From Nakamurella sp963708935 (GTDB lineage: Bacteria > Actinomycetota > Actinomycetes > Mycobacteriales > Nakamurellaceae): a stretch of DNA of 64,000 nucleotides. Positions 8,620 through 17,750 of the stretch are shown piece after piece (the first letter of the stretch is position 1; each line of letters opens with the position of its first letter). The stretch is from positions 310,001 to 374,000 of the forward strand of contig CAVPUK010000003.1 in the NCBI GenBank assembly GCA_963708935.1. The letters are read 5' to 3'. Both the position numbers and the translations under genes were made by a program. Under the pieces are notes generated by a model. The model ran no database searches. It was not told the DNA's origin and saw only the letters and a program-made list of their open reading frames with translations.

Positions 8620-9043
8620 TGAACCGCCTTCACGTTGCTGGTAGGCCGACAACCGTGGCCCGGCCCCGCCGTTGAAGGCCAATGGCCCTCCTGAGGGACT
8701 CACCCACGATCCTCGCTTCAAGTCACGCACCAATCCATAGCATTATCGGGTCGAGCGGTTACCGGTACGTGACAGTCGCAAGTCCTGTCAGTGAGCCCGT
8801 TGTAGTCATGCAGTCACGCTGTGCACATGGATGGTGTCATCAACGCCAAGAGCGAAGCCAGTTGGATCATGGCGGGTCGGGTTTCGGCGTGGCGCTGCAG
8901 CCGGCTACCCGCGAGTAGCCGCCAGGCTGACCGGAAGAGCGGCTGTCCGTCACCAACTAGGATCGAGTGGTTCCGATGCTGCCCGTCAAACGGTGGGCGA
9001 ATGTGCCCGCACCGGCGTCGGCCTATGTGCTCTTTGGAGGATC
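8620..9043. promoter_or_regulatory. Divergent intergenic region between the ACT-domain gene and gatC
   Basis: 424 bp without a convincing gene; the open frames here lack family resemblance. It must carry promoters for the ACT gene (leftward) and the gatCAB operon (rightward). A TAGGAT hexamer near 8956-8961 could be a gatC -10 element, but no good -35 sits 16-18 bp upstream. On the minus strand a GATAAT/TATGGAT stretch near 8736-8748 could serve the ACT gene. Neither is firm. No terminator or repeat was seen. Confidence 0.35.
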
Positions 9044-9388
9044 GTGTCCAGCCCTACGCAGTCTCCGGCCGGCGATACCGGTTCGGCAGCCCCAGCGCTC
9101 AGCCGTGACGATGTCGACCACCTCGCCCATCTGGCCCGCCTGGACCTCACCGATACCGAGCTCGACCTCTACCTGGGCCAGCTGTCGGTGATCCTGGAAT
9201 CCGTGGCCCAGGTCACGACCGTGGCTTCCGGGGACATCGAGCCGACGACCCACGCCGTCCCGGTGACCAACGTCTACCGACCTGACGTGCCGGTGCCCGG
9301 TCTTACCCAGCAGGAGGCGCTCGCCGGCGCACCGTCCGCCCAGGACGGCCGCTTCCGGGTGCCGCAGATTCTCGGGGAAGAACAGTGA
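9044..9388 (+). CDS. gatC: Asp-tRNA(Asn)/Glu-tRNA(Gln) amidotransferase subunit C
   Basis: 114 residues from GTG 9044, directly behind a GGAGG at 9036-9040; the frame is open far upstream but that part is unlike GatC. The small subunit wraps around GatA and stabilises the GatCAB complex, which converts misacylated Glu-tRNA(Gln) (and Asp-tRNA(Asn)) to the correct amide form. Family pattern: DDVDHLAHLARLDLTDTELDLYLGQLSVIL, then GDIEPTTHAVPVTNVYRPDVP, and the C-terminal GRFRVPQILGEE. The stop overlaps the gatA start by 4 bp (GTGA), so translation is probably coupled. Confidence 0.96.
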   Translation: MSSPTQSPAGDTGSAAPALSRDDVDHLAHLARLDLTDTELDLYLGQLSVILESVAQVTTVASGDIEPTTHAVPVTNVYRPDVPVPGLTQQEALAGAPSAQDGRFRVPQILGEEQ

Positions 9389-10926
9389 GCGCCCCATCGG
9401 CGGACCTGACCAGGATGACGGCGGCCGCCCTCGCCGGGGACATCGCGAGTGGGCAGGTCAGCGCCGTCGAGGTGGCTCAGGCTCACCTGGACCGGATCGG
9501 CGCCGTCGATGCCGATGTTCATGCTTTCCTGCACGTCTCCGGGGACTCTGCTCTGCAGCAGGCCAGGGCCGTCGATGACGCCCGCGCCCGCGGTGAGCAA
9601 ACGGCATCCACCCTGGCCGGTGTCCCGCTCGCTCTCAAAGACATCCTGGTGCAGAAGGGATCTCCGGCGACCGCCGGTTCGAAGATCCTCGAAGGCTGGA
9701 TGCCGCCCTACAACGCAACGGTGACGCAGCGACTGCTCGACGCCGGCATCGTCATCCTCGGCAAGACCAACCTCGACGAGTTCGCCATGGGCTCGTCCAC
9801 CGAGAATTCCGCCTACGGCCCGTCCCGGAACCCGTGGGACCTGACCCGGATCCCGGGTGGCTCGGGCGGCGGAAGTGCCGCCGCGCTGGCGGCTTTCGAG
9901 GCACCGTTGGCCATCGGTACCGACACGGGTGGCTCCATCCGGCAACCGGCCTCCGTAACCGGCACCGTCGGGGCCAAGCCGACCTACGGCGGGGTCTCCC
10001 GGTACGGCGTCATCGCCCTGGCCTCCTCGCTGGACCAGGTCGGCCCCTGCGCACGCAACGTGATGGACACCGCCCTGCTGCACGAGGTGATCGGCGGGCA
10101 CGATCCGCGTGACTCCACCTCGATCGACCGTCCCGTGCCCAAGGTCGTGGAAGCGGTCCGCCGCGGCCAGAGCGAAGGCGTGGCCGGGATGAAGATCGGT
10201 GTCGTGCGGGAACTCGGGGGCGAGGGCTATCAGTCCGGCGTCATCGAATCCTTCGAGGCTGCAGTGGCCGCGCTGACGGCAGCGGGTGCCGAGATCGTCG
10301 AGGTCTCCTGCCCGCACTTCGAATACGCCCTCGCGGCGTACTACCTGATCCTGCCGAGCGAGTGTTCGTCCAATTTGGCCCGGTTCGACGCCATGCGCTA
10401 CGGCCTGCGGGTCGGCGATATTGCCAATGGTGGATCGCTGGTCTCGGCGGAGGACGTGATGGCCGCTACCCGCGGCGCGGGTTTCGGCCCGGAGGTCAAG
10501 CGCCGCATCATTCTTGGCACCTACGCGCTGAGCGCCGGCTACTACGACGCTTATTACGGATCCGCGCTCAAGGTGCGGACGCTGATCCGGCAGGACTTCG
10601 AGAACGCCTACGCACAAGCCGATGTGCTGATCTCGCCGGCGTCGCCGGTGACGGCGTTCAAGATCGGGGAGAAGGTGGACGACCCGATGGCCATGTACCT
10701 CAACGATCTCGCCACCATTCCCGGTTCGCTGGCCGGCATCCCGGCAATGAGCGTGCCCAGCGGGATTGCGTCCGACACCGGTCTGCCGGTAGGTCTGCAG
10801 ATCATGGGTCCGGCCCTCGGCGAAGAACAGATGTACCGTGTCGCAGCAGCTTTCGAGGCGGGTTACGTGGCCGAGCACGGCCGCACCGTCGCCGATGCGG
10901 CACCCGAGCTGGAGGTATCGGCATGA
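9385..10926 (+). CDS. gatA: Glutamyl-tRNA(Gln) amidotransferase subunit A
   Basis: 513 residues, an amidase-signature enzyme that releases ammonia from glutamine for GatB. The Ser-cisSer-Lys triad is visible: Lys-85 (GVPLALKDIL), Ser-160 (RIPGGSGGGSAAA) and Ser-184 (GTDTGGSIRQPAS), with the standard 75- and 24-residue spacing. The signature reads GGSGGGS where GGSSGGS is usual, a mild change next to the cis-serine. Other family blocks: GKTNLDEFAMGSSTENSAYG, GAKPTYGGVSRYGVIALASSLDQVGP and FGPEVKRRIILGTYALSAGYYDAYY. GTG start overlaps the gatC stop; the ATG of gatB overlaps its own stop. In mycobacteria pfkA sits between gatA and gatB; here they are contiguous. Confidence 0.97.
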   Translation: MSAPSADLTRMTAAALAGDIASGQVSAVEVAQAHLDRIGAVDADVHAFLHVSGDSALQQARAVDDARARGEQTASTLAGVPLALKDILVQKGSPATAGSKILEGWMPPYNATVTQRLLDAGIVILGKTNLDEFAMGSSTENSAYGPSRNPWDLTRIPGGSGGGSAAALAAFEAPLAIGTDTGGSIRQPASVTGTVGAKPTYGGVSRYGVIALASSLDQVGPCARNVMDTALLHEVIGGHDPRDSTSIDRPVPKVVEAVRRGQSEGVAGMKIGVVRELGGEGYQSGVIESFEAAVAALTAAGAEIVEVSCPHFEYALAAYYLILPSECSSNLARFDAMRYGLRVGDIANGGSLVSAEDVMAATRGAGFGPEVKRRIILGTYALSAGYYDAYYGSALKVRTLIRQDFENAYAQADVLISPASPVTAFKIGEKVDDPMAMYLNDLATIPGSLAGIPAMSVPSGIASDTGLPVGLQIMGPALGEEQMYRVAAAFEAGYVAEHGRTVADAAPELEVSA

Positions 10927-12443
10927 CGACCGTGGTGACCGGATTGATGGAGTACGACGAAGCGATCGAGCGCTACGACCCCGTAATGGGGCTCGAGGTG
11001 CACGTCGAGCTGGGCACCGTCACCAAGATGTTCTGCGGCTGCTCGACGACCTTCGGTGCGGAGCCGAACACCCAGGTCTGCCCGACCTGCCTGGCGTTGC
11101 CCGGCGCGATGCCGACGATCAACCAGCGGGCGGTGGAATATGCCATCCGGATCGGGTTGGCGTTGAACTGCCAGATTGCGTCCTGGTGTCGGATGTCGCG
11201 GAAGAACTACTTCTACCCGGACATGCCGAAGAACTACCAGATCTCGCAATACGACGAGCCGATCGCGTTCGGCGGGTACCTCGATGTTGATTTGGGGGAT
11301 GGCAGCGGGGAGACCTTCAGAGTTGAAATCGAGCGCGCCCATATGGAGGAGGACACCGGAAAGTCCTTGCACGTCGGTGGTTCCACCGGTCGGATCCAGG
11401 GCGCCGAGTATTCACTGCTGGACTACAACCGGGCTGGCGTCCCGTTGGTCGAGATCGTCACCAAGCCGATCTTCGGGACCAAGGAGAAGGCGCCGGCTGT
11501 CGCGCGCGCCTACGTTGGCGCTCTGCGTGATCTGCTGGCCTCACTTGATGTTTCGGACGTCCGGATGGATCAGGGGTCGCTGCGCTGCGATGCGAACCTG
11601 TCGCTGACCCCGGCCGGCAACCCGGTGATGGGCACCCGTACCGAGACCAAGAACGTGAACTCGCTGCGGTCGGTGGAGCGCGCCGTGCGCTACGAGATCA
11701 CCCGGCAGGGCGCGCGTCTGGCCGCCGGTCAGACTGTCAGGCAGGAGACGCGCCACTTCGATGAGTCGACCGGGACCACCAACCCGGGTCGCTCGAAGGA
11801 GACGGCGGAGGACTACCGCTACTTCCCGGAGCCAGATCTGGTGCCCATCGCGCCCGATCCGGCTTGGGTGGAGTCGATCCGCGCAGCTCTGCCGGAGTTG
11901 CCCTGGGTGCGCCGGGCTCGGCTGCAGGAGGCCTGGGGTGTCTCCGATCTGGAGATGCGTGACCTGTTGGCCGCCGATGCGGTCGATCTGGTTGAGGCCA
12001 CCGTCGCGGCGGGTGCGCCGCCGGCCGAGGCCCGATCCTGGTGGTCGGCTTACCTGGGCCAGCAGGCGAATGTCCTCGGCGTCTCGCTGCCGGAACTGGC
12101 CATCACCCCGGCGCAGCTGGCGCGCGTCATCGCGCTGGTCTCCGAAGGTGCGCTGAACGCCAAGATCGCCCGTCAGGTGATCGACGGCGTGTTGGCCGGC
12201 GAAGGCGAGCCGGACGAAGTGGTGGCCGCCCGGGGGCTGGCCGTAGTCTCCGACGACTCGGCGTTGCAGGCCGCGATCGACGAGGCGCTCGCCGCGCAGC
12301 CAGCCGTGGCCGATCGGATCCGTGGTGGCAACCTGAAGGCCGTCGGCGCGATCGTCGGGGCCGTCATGAAGGCAACCAAGGGCCAGGCCGACGCCGGCCG
12401 GGTCAACGCTCTGGTGCTGACCACGCTGGACGTTCAGAGCTGA
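10923..12443 (+). CDS. gatB: Aspartyl/glutamyl-tRNA amidotransferase subunit B
   Basis: 506 residues from ATG 10923 (ATGA overlap with gatA). GatB binds the misacylated tRNA, activates the glutamyl carboxylate with ATP and receives ammonia from GatA. Hallmarks: YDPVMGLEVHVELGT at the N-terminus, MFCGCSTTFGAEPNTQVCPTC (the zinc-binding CxC...CxxC set), SRKNYFYPDMPKNYQISQYDEPI, RAHMEEDTGKS and RMDQGSLRCDANLS near the catalytic cradle, and a C-terminal YqeY-like tail with GNLKAVGAIVGAVMKATKGQADAGRVN. No glnS is seen in the window, and tRNA-Gln lies downstream near gltX, in keeping with an indirect Gln-tRNA route. Confidence 0.97.
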   Translation: MTTVVTGLMEYDEAIERYDPVMGLEVHVELGTVTKMFCGCSTTFGAEPNTQVCPTCLALPGAMPTINQRAVEYAIRIGLALNCQIASWCRMSRKNYFYPDMPKNYQISQYDEPIAFGGYLDVDLGDGSGETFRVEIERAHMEEDTGKSLHVGGSTGRIQGAEYSLLDYNRAGVPLVEIVTKPIFGTKEKAPAVARAYVGALRDLLASLDVSDVRMDQGSLRCDANLSLTPAGNPVMGTRTETKNVNSLRSVERAVRYEITRQGARLAAGQTVRQETRHFDESTGTTNPGRSKETAEDYRYFPEPDLVPIAPDPAWVESIRAALPELPWVRRARLQEAWGVSDLEMRDLLAADAVDLVEATVAAGAPPAEARSWWSAYLGQQANVLGVSLPELAITPAQLARVIALVSEGALNAKIARQVIDGVLAGEGEPDEVVAARGLAVVSDDSALQAAIDEALAAQPAVADRIRGGNLKAVGAIVGAVMKATKGQADAGRVNALVLTTLDVQS

Positions 12444-12444
12444 G

Positions 12445-12475
12445 CTGACCCGGCCGGGCTGAGCCGACCGGTCAG
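12445..12475 (+). terminator. Imperfect hairpin after gatB (possible bidirectional terminator)
   Basis: CTGACCCGGC at 12445-12454 can pair with GCCG at 12463-12466 and GGTCAG at 12470-12475, with a three-base bulge. It lies between the convergent gatB and LppZ-like stops. No U-run follows, so it would be an L-shaped or Rho-aided terminator. Confidence 0.35.
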
Positions 12476-13731
12476 TCAGGGCCGTTGCCGCCGGCGCCAC
12501 CCGCGTTGGGCAGCAGGATGACGCGGTCGTCGGCGGCAACGGGCTTGCCGTGGCCGTCCTTGTTCGACGTGGTCAGCCACAGCGCACCCTTGGCCCCGGG
12601 CTGCACCGTCAAAAGCCGACCGTACTTATTGCCCAGCAGCACCCGTGGAGTTCCGGTGAAGGCTCCGGTCGCGGTCATGGTCACGCCCGAGAGCTGCTGT
12701 TTGGCCAGCGAGGTGTTGGCCAAAGTGGTGTCCGACGCCGCACAGCCGGCGGCGCCCCCGTCGCCGGCCTTCCACGTCCAGACCGCGTCCCCGGACTGCA
12801 GGGTGGTGTAGTTCTTGGTCGATTTGGCCGGCAGCAGGACGTCTGCTGCGCTCCGGTGATCCAGGGCGGCCATCGAACCGATCGGCAGCTGACAGATCGT
12901 GGTGATCTGGGTGAAGCCGCTGGCGAAGATAGGCGAGGTCGACCTGGGATTGCCGGCCGCGGGTTTGCCGAAGTCGTCCACGCGCAACAGTTTTCCGGCC
13001 AACGACGCCGGGTTGGCGGCCTTGGCCGGGGACCCGGCGTTGCCGGTGCCGATGTAGAGCACGCCGTCCGGGGTGAACGCCAGACCGCCGCCGTTGTTGC
13101 TGGGGCCCTTGGGGATGCCGGTGAGGATCGGCTTGGGGACGTCACCCGCGGCGATCCGGATGACCCGGTTGTCCGTCGAGGTCGTGATGTAGGCGTAGAT
13201 CAACCCGTCCTCGACATAGGAGGGCGAGACGGCGATGCCGAGCAGCCCACCGCCACCCTTGGCATCGATGCCCGAGATGGTGGTGACGACCACTGGTTTC
13301 GTGCCCGCAGCGACCTTGAGGATGCGTCCGGTGGTGCGCTCGCCGACCAGTGCGGAGGTGCCGTCCGGCAGGGGGGCGAGCCCGGTCGGTGCGGTCAGGC
13401 AGGCGGCGATCACGGCCGGGTCGGTGGGCGTACAAGGGTCGGCCGGCGCACTCGTCCTGGTGGACTGACTCGACTGTCCCGGTGAACTCGGCGGTGGCGA
13501 TGACGAGCCGAGCGGGGTCTCCGGAGCGAGCGGCTGGGGGAGGGCTGGAGTGACCTCGGCCGGGGTGAGACTGGGCTGCACGGTGTACGGCTGGCTGGTC
13601 GTCGAGAAGTCCCCGCAGGCAGCGGCGGCGAGCGCAATCACGGACAGCACGGTCACGGTCAGCAGGCGTCGCGAAGCACCCGCCGACCGGTGGGAGCGGG
13701 GGCGGGGGGAGCGTCGGCTGCTGGCGTCCAT
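12472..13731 (-). CDS. PQQ-type sugar dehydrogenase-like lipoprotein (LppZ-like)
   Basis: 419 residues. The N-terminus has positive residues, a hydrophobic stretch (LLTVTVLSVIALAAAAC) and a lipobox ending in Cys, so the mature protein is predicted to be lipid-anchored on the outer face of the cytoplasmic membrane. A Pro/Ser/Thr-rich linker (~45-100) follows. The rest is a beta-propeller of the glucose/sorbosone dehydrogenase type, shown by GLAPLPDGTSALVGERTTGRIL, GGGGLLGIAVSP and GGGLAFTPDGVLYIGTGNAG. Mycobacterial LppZ occupies the same neighbourhood. The start ATG 13731 (or GTG 13734) overlaps the stop of the PH gene upstream, implying translational coupling. Substrate and cofactor use are unproven; some LppZ-like proteins may not be oxidoreductases. 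Confidence 0.82.
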   Translation of the reverse strand: MDASSRRSPRPRSHRSAGASRRLLTVTVLSVIALAAAACGDFSTTSQPYTVQPSLTPAEVTPALPQPLAPETPLGSSSPPPSSPGQSSQSTRTSAPADPCTPTDPAVIAACLTAPTGLAPLPDGTSALVGERTTGRILKVAAGTKPVVVTTISGIDAKGGGGLLGIAVSPSYVEDGLIYAYITTSTDNRVIRIAAGDVPKPILTGIPKGPSNNGGGLAFTPDGVLYIGTGNAGSPAKAANPASLAGKLLRVDDFGKPAAGNPRSTSPIFASGFTQITTICQLPIGSMAALDHRSAADVLLPAKSTKNYTTLQSGDAVWTWKAGDGGAAGCAASDTTLANTSLAKQQLSGVTMTATGAFTGTPRVLLGNKYGRLLTVQPGAKGALWLTTSNKDGHGKPVAADDRVILLPNAGGAGGNGPD

Positions 13732-15248
13732 CACCGCTCACGGTACGTGGCGGGCATGTGAGCACCAGCGGTCTGGAAGGCCCCCCGCACGGGACGAGGC
13801 CGGCGGCCGACGGCGTGCAGCAGCATCATCGCGTCTTCGGATTCCATATGGCGCAGGCGGGCTTTCCGTTTGGAGGACAGCAACAGCCGGGTGCTGGAGA
13901 GTCCGACCCGGCGCTGGAACGGGGTGCGGCTCACTTCGGTCAACTGAACCCGGCCGCGGCGGGCGATCACCGTATGACGGGCGAGGATCCGGTGCCAGCG
14001 GAAGGTCACGGTGTCGGCGTCGATCGCCCAGGCCGCGGCATTGGCCTGCCCCCAACCGACGAGCAGCGCCAACGGAATCGGGGCCAGCGCCAGGTACCGG
14101 CCCCAGCCGGGCAGCAGCGCGAGCCCCATGGTCGCGACAAGCGACAGGAGGACGGGCAGAGTGAAGTAGCGCCGCCGGGCCCGTCCCGGGACGGAGCGCA
14201 GCGGGGTGGGATGCCATCGGAGCTCGGGTAGGGCCAGCGCGACCAGTGCGGCTGCTTCCGTCATCCGGACCAGCGGAAACAGCATTCGCTCTGCGTCGTT
14301 GGACGTGCTGATCCCGGCGACTTCGACCTCCAGTGCGCAGTAGCCCAGTATTCGCCGCCACCAGCCCTGCACCACTCGCACCGCCTGCACCCGGTCGACC
14401 GGGATGGAGCCCGAGCGCTGAGCGAGCAGGCCACGGCTGATCCGCAGTCGATCGCCGTCCCGGATGAGCGTGAAGTTCGCCAGCCGCAAGGACGTCAGAA
14501 CGATCCCGGCGATCAGCGCGGCAGCCACCGCAGCCAGGATGATCAGCGCGGTGACGCGGCCGCCGCTGAACACCTCGCCGGTAATTCGGTGGAGCGCGCG
14601 CTCGGGCAGAAGGTCGTGAATCCGTCCGAAGGCCGCGGCCGCGCCAGCGAACATCAGCGGTATCGAAGTGCCGGTGATTGCGGCGACCAACAGCGTCCTG
14701 GTGTCCAAGACGGCCAGTGTCATCGGTGCGGAGTGCCCGATCGGCTGGGTCGCCTCGGTATCGTCGGGCGCCGGCTGGATACCGGGCGCCGGCTGGATAC
14801 CGCCGGCCGAATGCATCGGTTGGTGCAGCGCAGTCCGGAGGTCGTCCAGCGCTGACATCCGCAGACTGGGCAGGTGCATTGCAGCCCGGTGATCGTTGCC
14901 CGGGGTCTGTACCTTCAGCCCCCAGACCCCCAGGATGCGTTGCACGACACCACGTTCGGCGTCAAGCGAGGTGATCCGGTTGATGCCGATCGTGTCCTGG
15001 GTCTTCTTGAATATTCCCGAGCGGACCCGCAGGTTGCCGTCGATGACGGAGTACCGGCGCGTCCACCATTCCGCGATCGCCCGGATGGCCAGCAGACCGG
15101 CGAACACCCCGATCGACCACCCGGGAGCTTTCCAGATGCCGACGGCGATCAGCGGCACGAGCGAGATCAGGCTGCGTCCGAAGCTGATCAGCAGGTACGC
15201 CGGACTCAGCCGCCGCTCGGTGATCTCGAGCGGGGACTCAGAGATCAT
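13731..15248 (-). CDS. Membrane protein with bPH2 (DUF304/YdbT-like) domains
   Basis: 505 residues. It has paired hydrophobic segments near residues 18-55, 180-200, 225-250 and 365-400, each pair followed by a small beta-rich bacterial PH domain. The typical start of such a domain is seen as YSVIDGNLRVRSGIFKKTQDTIGINRITSLDAERG, with later copies at RLRISRGLLAQRSGSIPVDRVQAVRV and ILARHTVIARRGRVQLTEVSRTPFQRR. This is the YdbT arrangement, which usually pairs with a YdbS-like partner encoded just upstream, as here (11-bp overlap). In Bacillus the pair affects resistance to cell-envelope stress. An LppZ-like lipoprotein gene follows with overlapping stop and start codons. Function here is inferred only by family. 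Confidence 0.83.
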   Translation of the reverse strand: MISESPLEITERRLSPAYLLISFGRSLISLVPLIAVGIWKAPGWSIGVFAGLLAIRAIAEWWTRRYSVIDGNLRVRSGIFKKTQDTIGINRITSLDAERGVVQRILGVWGLKVQTPGNDHRAAMHLPSLRMSALDDLRTALHQPMHSAGGIQPAPGIQPAPDDTEATQPIGHSAPMTLAVLDTRTLLVAAITGTSIPLMFAGAAAAFGRIHDLLPERALHRITGEVFSGGRVTALIILAAVAAALIAGIVLTSLRLANFTLIRDGDRLRISRGLLAQRSGSIPVDRVQAVRVVQGWWRRILGYCALEVEVAGISTSNDAERMLFPLVRMTEAAALVALALPELRWHPTPLRSVPGRARRRYFTLPVLLSLVATMGLALLPGWGRYLALAPIPLALLVGWGQANAAAWAIDADTVTFRWHRILARHTVIARRGRVQLTEVSRTPFQRRVGLSSTRLLLSSKRKARLRHMESEDAMMLLHAVGRRPRPVRGAFQTAGAHMPATYRER

Positions 15249-15774
15249 CGGCCACCTGGGCCAACAATCCGATCCGCGCCCGCATGGCCACCGCTTCGTC
15301 CTGATCGAGCCCGCGGACCACCACCGTGCCCGCCGCGGTGTGCAGGTGCAGGTCGGCCAGTCGGAATCGGCGGGCGAGCAGGCCCTGCTCGGACTTCAGG
15401 TGTTGCACCCGGCTCATCGGCACCACCGCGCGGGTCTGCACCAGCCAGCCGTGCTGCAGGTCCAATTCGTAGTCGGACAGGGAGTACCAGAACAATCGAC
15501 GCCGGATCGGCGGACCGATCCCGACACCGATCACGAGCAGCCAGATAGCCAGCACGGCGACGATGATCCAGCGGATCGGCGGGGTGAACCAGGTCAGACC
15601 CACCGCACCCCAGGTGGCGAGGCCTACCACCAGTACGCCGGAGATCAGTCCGCGGATCCGCCAGTAGGTGGTGGTCCTGGTGGGCAGACGAAGTCGAGCC
15701 GCCACCTGGTCGCCCGGGAGGTCGGGCGTGGATGGCACCGGACCACCACCATCGGGCGCAGCGGGGCCGTTCAC
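15238..15774 (-). CDS. Small membrane protein with one bPH2 domain (YdbS-like)
   Basis: 178 residues from GTG 15774, with GGAG upstream; a longer start at 15867 would run into ilvD. Two membrane helices (about residues 45-65 and 70-90: LISGVLVVGLATWGAVGL and WIIVAVLAIWLLVIGVGIG) are followed by a PH-like domain: YSLSDYELDLQHGWLVQTRAVVPMSRVQHLKSEQGLLARRF and LADLHLHTAAGTVVVRGLDQDEA. This fits the YdbS family. It starts 19 bp after the ilvD stop and overlaps the YdbT-like gene by 11 bp, so ilvD, both PH genes and the LppZ-like gene look like one transcript. Confidence 0.83.
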   Translation of the reverse strand: MNGPAAPDGGGPVPSTPDLPGDQVAARLRLPTRTTTYWRIRGLISGVLVVGLATWGAVGLTWFTPPIRWIIVAVLAIWLLVIGVGIGPPIRRRLFWYSLSDYELDLQHGWLVQTRAVVPMSRVQHLKSEQGLLARRFRLADLHLHTAAGTVVVRGLDQDEAVAMRARIGLLAQVADDL

Positions 15775-15793
15775 CAAGGTCCGCTCCCGGCCG

Positions 15794-17659
15794 TCAGGGA
15801 TTGTCGTGCTGTCGGGCCGGGACGCGCCGCACTGCTCCGGTCGAGGCGGACGACGCCATGGATGCATAGGCCTGCAAGGCTTTCGACACCACGCGCTCGC
15901 GACTGCGGGGTTCCCACGGGCGTTCCGAGGCCTCCATCTTGGCGCGCCGTTCGGCGAGAACCTCGTCGGTGACGTTGACCCGCAACGTCCGCGAATCGAC
16001 GTCGATCTCGATCTCGTCGCCGTTCTCGACCAGCCCGATCGCCCCGCCGGCCCAGGCCTCCGGGGAGATGTGGCCGACCGAGATGCCGGACGATCCGCCG
16101 GAGAACCGGCCGTCCGTGATCAGCGCGCAGACCTTGCCGAGGCCGAGGCCCTTGAGGAATGACGTGGGGTGCAACATCTCCTGCATGCCGGGCCCGCCGG
16201 CCGGGCCCTCGTAGCGGATCACCACGACGTGGCCAGGCTGCACCTTCTTGCCCAGGATCGCTTCGACGGCCTCCTCCTGGGACTCGAGAACGATGGCGGT
16301 GCCGGTGAAATGGAACAGCGACGGATCGATGCCGGCGGTCTTGATCACTGCGCCATCCGGCGCGATGTTCCCGTAGAGCACCTGGAGGCCACCCTCGACC
16401 GTGTACGCGTGCGCCTTGTCGTGGATGCAACCCTCGACCGGGTCGACGTCCAGCGAATCCCACCGGTTGGCGGTCGAAAACGCCTGCACGGTGCGCACTC
16501 CGCCGGGGGCGGCGTGAAACAGTTCCAGCGCGGCGACCGACGGAGCCGCGGACCGGACATCCCATTCAGTCAGCCAGGACTCGATATCGGGGGAGTGCAC
16601 CGTGTGCACGCCGTCGGTTTCCAGCAGCCCGGCGCGGTACAGCTCGCCGAGGATGGCCGGGATTCCGCCGGCTCGGTGCACATCCTCCATGTGAAAATCT
16701 GAGTTCGGTGCCACCTTCGCCAGGCACGGCACCCGTTTGCTGATGCTGTCGATATCGTCCAGCGTGAAGTCGATCTCGCCCTCGATGGCGGCCGCAAGGA
16801 TGTGCAGCACGGTGTTGGTCGAGCCCCCCATCGCGACATCGAGCGCCATCGCGTTGCCGAACGCGGCCTTGTTGGCAACGTTGCGCGGCAGCACCGATTC
16901 GTCGTTGTCGCCGTAATACCTGCGGGCCAACTCGACGATCAGCGACCCGGCCCGCAGGAACAGGTCCTTGCGGGCGATATGAGTGGCCAGGGTGGACCCG
17001 TTGCCGGGCAACGAGAGTCCCAGCGCCTCGGTCAGGCAATTCATCGAGTTGGCGGTGAACATCCCCGAGCACGAGCCGCAGGTGGGACAAGCCGACCGTT
17101 CGACCTCATCCAACCCGGCCTGGTCCACTCCGGGCGACGCCGACGCGGAGATTGCGGTGATCAGGTCGGTCGGAGCGTGTGCCACCCCGTCCACCACGAC
17201 GGCTTTGCCGGCTTCCATCGGGCCGCCGGAGACGAACACCACCGGGATGTTCAGTCGGAGCGCGGCCATCAACATGCCGGGCGTGATCTTGTCGCAGTTG
17301 GAGATGCAGACCAGCGCGTCGGCGGTGTGCGCATTGACCATGTACTCGACGGAGTCGGCGATCAGCTCGCGACTGGGCAGCGAGTAGAGCATGCCCGCGT
17401 GTCCCATTGCGATGCCGTCGTCGACAGCGATCGTGTTGAATTCCTTTGACACCCCGCCGGCCTCGGCCACGGCCGATGCCACCAGATCGCCCATGTCTTT
17501 GAGGTGCACGTGGCCGGGCACGAACTGGGTGTAGGAATTCGCGATGGCGATGATCGGCTTGCCGAAGTCACCGTCGGTCATCCCGGTGGCGCGCCAGAGC
17601 GCGCGGGCCCCGGCCATGTTGCGGCCGTGGGTGGATGTTCTGGACCGAAGCGGGGGCAT
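15794..17659 (-). CDS. ilvD: Dihydroxy-acid dehydratase
   Basis: 621 residues from ATG 17659, which has TTGGAG five bases upstream; the longer frame to 17866 adds nothing family-like. It dehydrates 2,3-dihydroxy acids to the 2-oxo acids of valine and isoleucine using an Fe-S cluster. Features: GRNMAGARALWRATGM near the start, VSGGPMEAGK, CISNCDKITPGMLMA and ACPTCGSCSGMFTANSMNC (the cysteines that bind the cluster), GGSTNTVLHILAAA, and the C-terminal GRFSGGSSGISVGHISPEAWAGG. It faces away from ilvB, with a Cfp6-like gene between. Two PH-domain genes and an LppZ-like gene follow downstream. Confidence 0.97.
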   Translation of the reverse strand: MPPLRSRTSTHGRNMAGARALWRATGMTDGDFGKPIIAIANSYTQFVPGHVHLKDMGDLVASAVAEAGGVSKEFNTIAVDDGIAMGHAGMLYSLPSRELIADSVEYMVNAHTADALVCISNCDKITPGMLMAALRLNIPVVFVSGGPMEAGKAVVVDGVAHAPTDLITAISASASPGVDQAGLDEVERSACPTCGSCSGMFTANSMNCLTEALGLSLPGNGSTLATHIARKDLFLRAGSLIVELARRYYGDNDESVLPRNVANKAAFGNAMALDVAMGGSTNTVLHILAAAIEGEIDFTLDDIDSISKRVPCLAKVAPNSDFHMEDVHRAGGIPAILGELYRAGLLETDGVHTVHSPDIESWLTEWDVRSAAPSVAALELFHAAPGGVRTVQAFSTANRWDSLDVDPVEGCIHDKAHAYTVEGGLQVLYGNIAPDGAVIKTAGIDPSLFHFTGTAIVLESQEEAVEAILGKKVQPGHVVVIRYEGPAGGPGMQEMLHPTSFLKGLGLGKVCALITDGRFSGGSSGISVGHISPEAWAGGAIGLVENGDEIEIDVDSRTLRVNVTDEVLAERRAKMEASERPWEPRSRERVVSKALQAYASMASSASTGAVRRVPARQHDNP

Positions 17660-17750
17660 GCGAACTCCAAACGGTGCAGGACTGCGACACCGAGCAACGT
17701 GGCGCAGGACAAATCGAGACAAGTCGGATGAGCCGGATAAGAATCCGACG

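Noticed and set aside
8620..9043. A riboswitch or small gene between the ACT gene and gatC
   Set aside because: No known riboswitch motif could be recognised; the open frames are shadows.
9274..10878. A 534-codon minus-strand frame antisense to gatA
   Set aside because: gatA shows its full catalytic triad; the antisense frame is a shadow.
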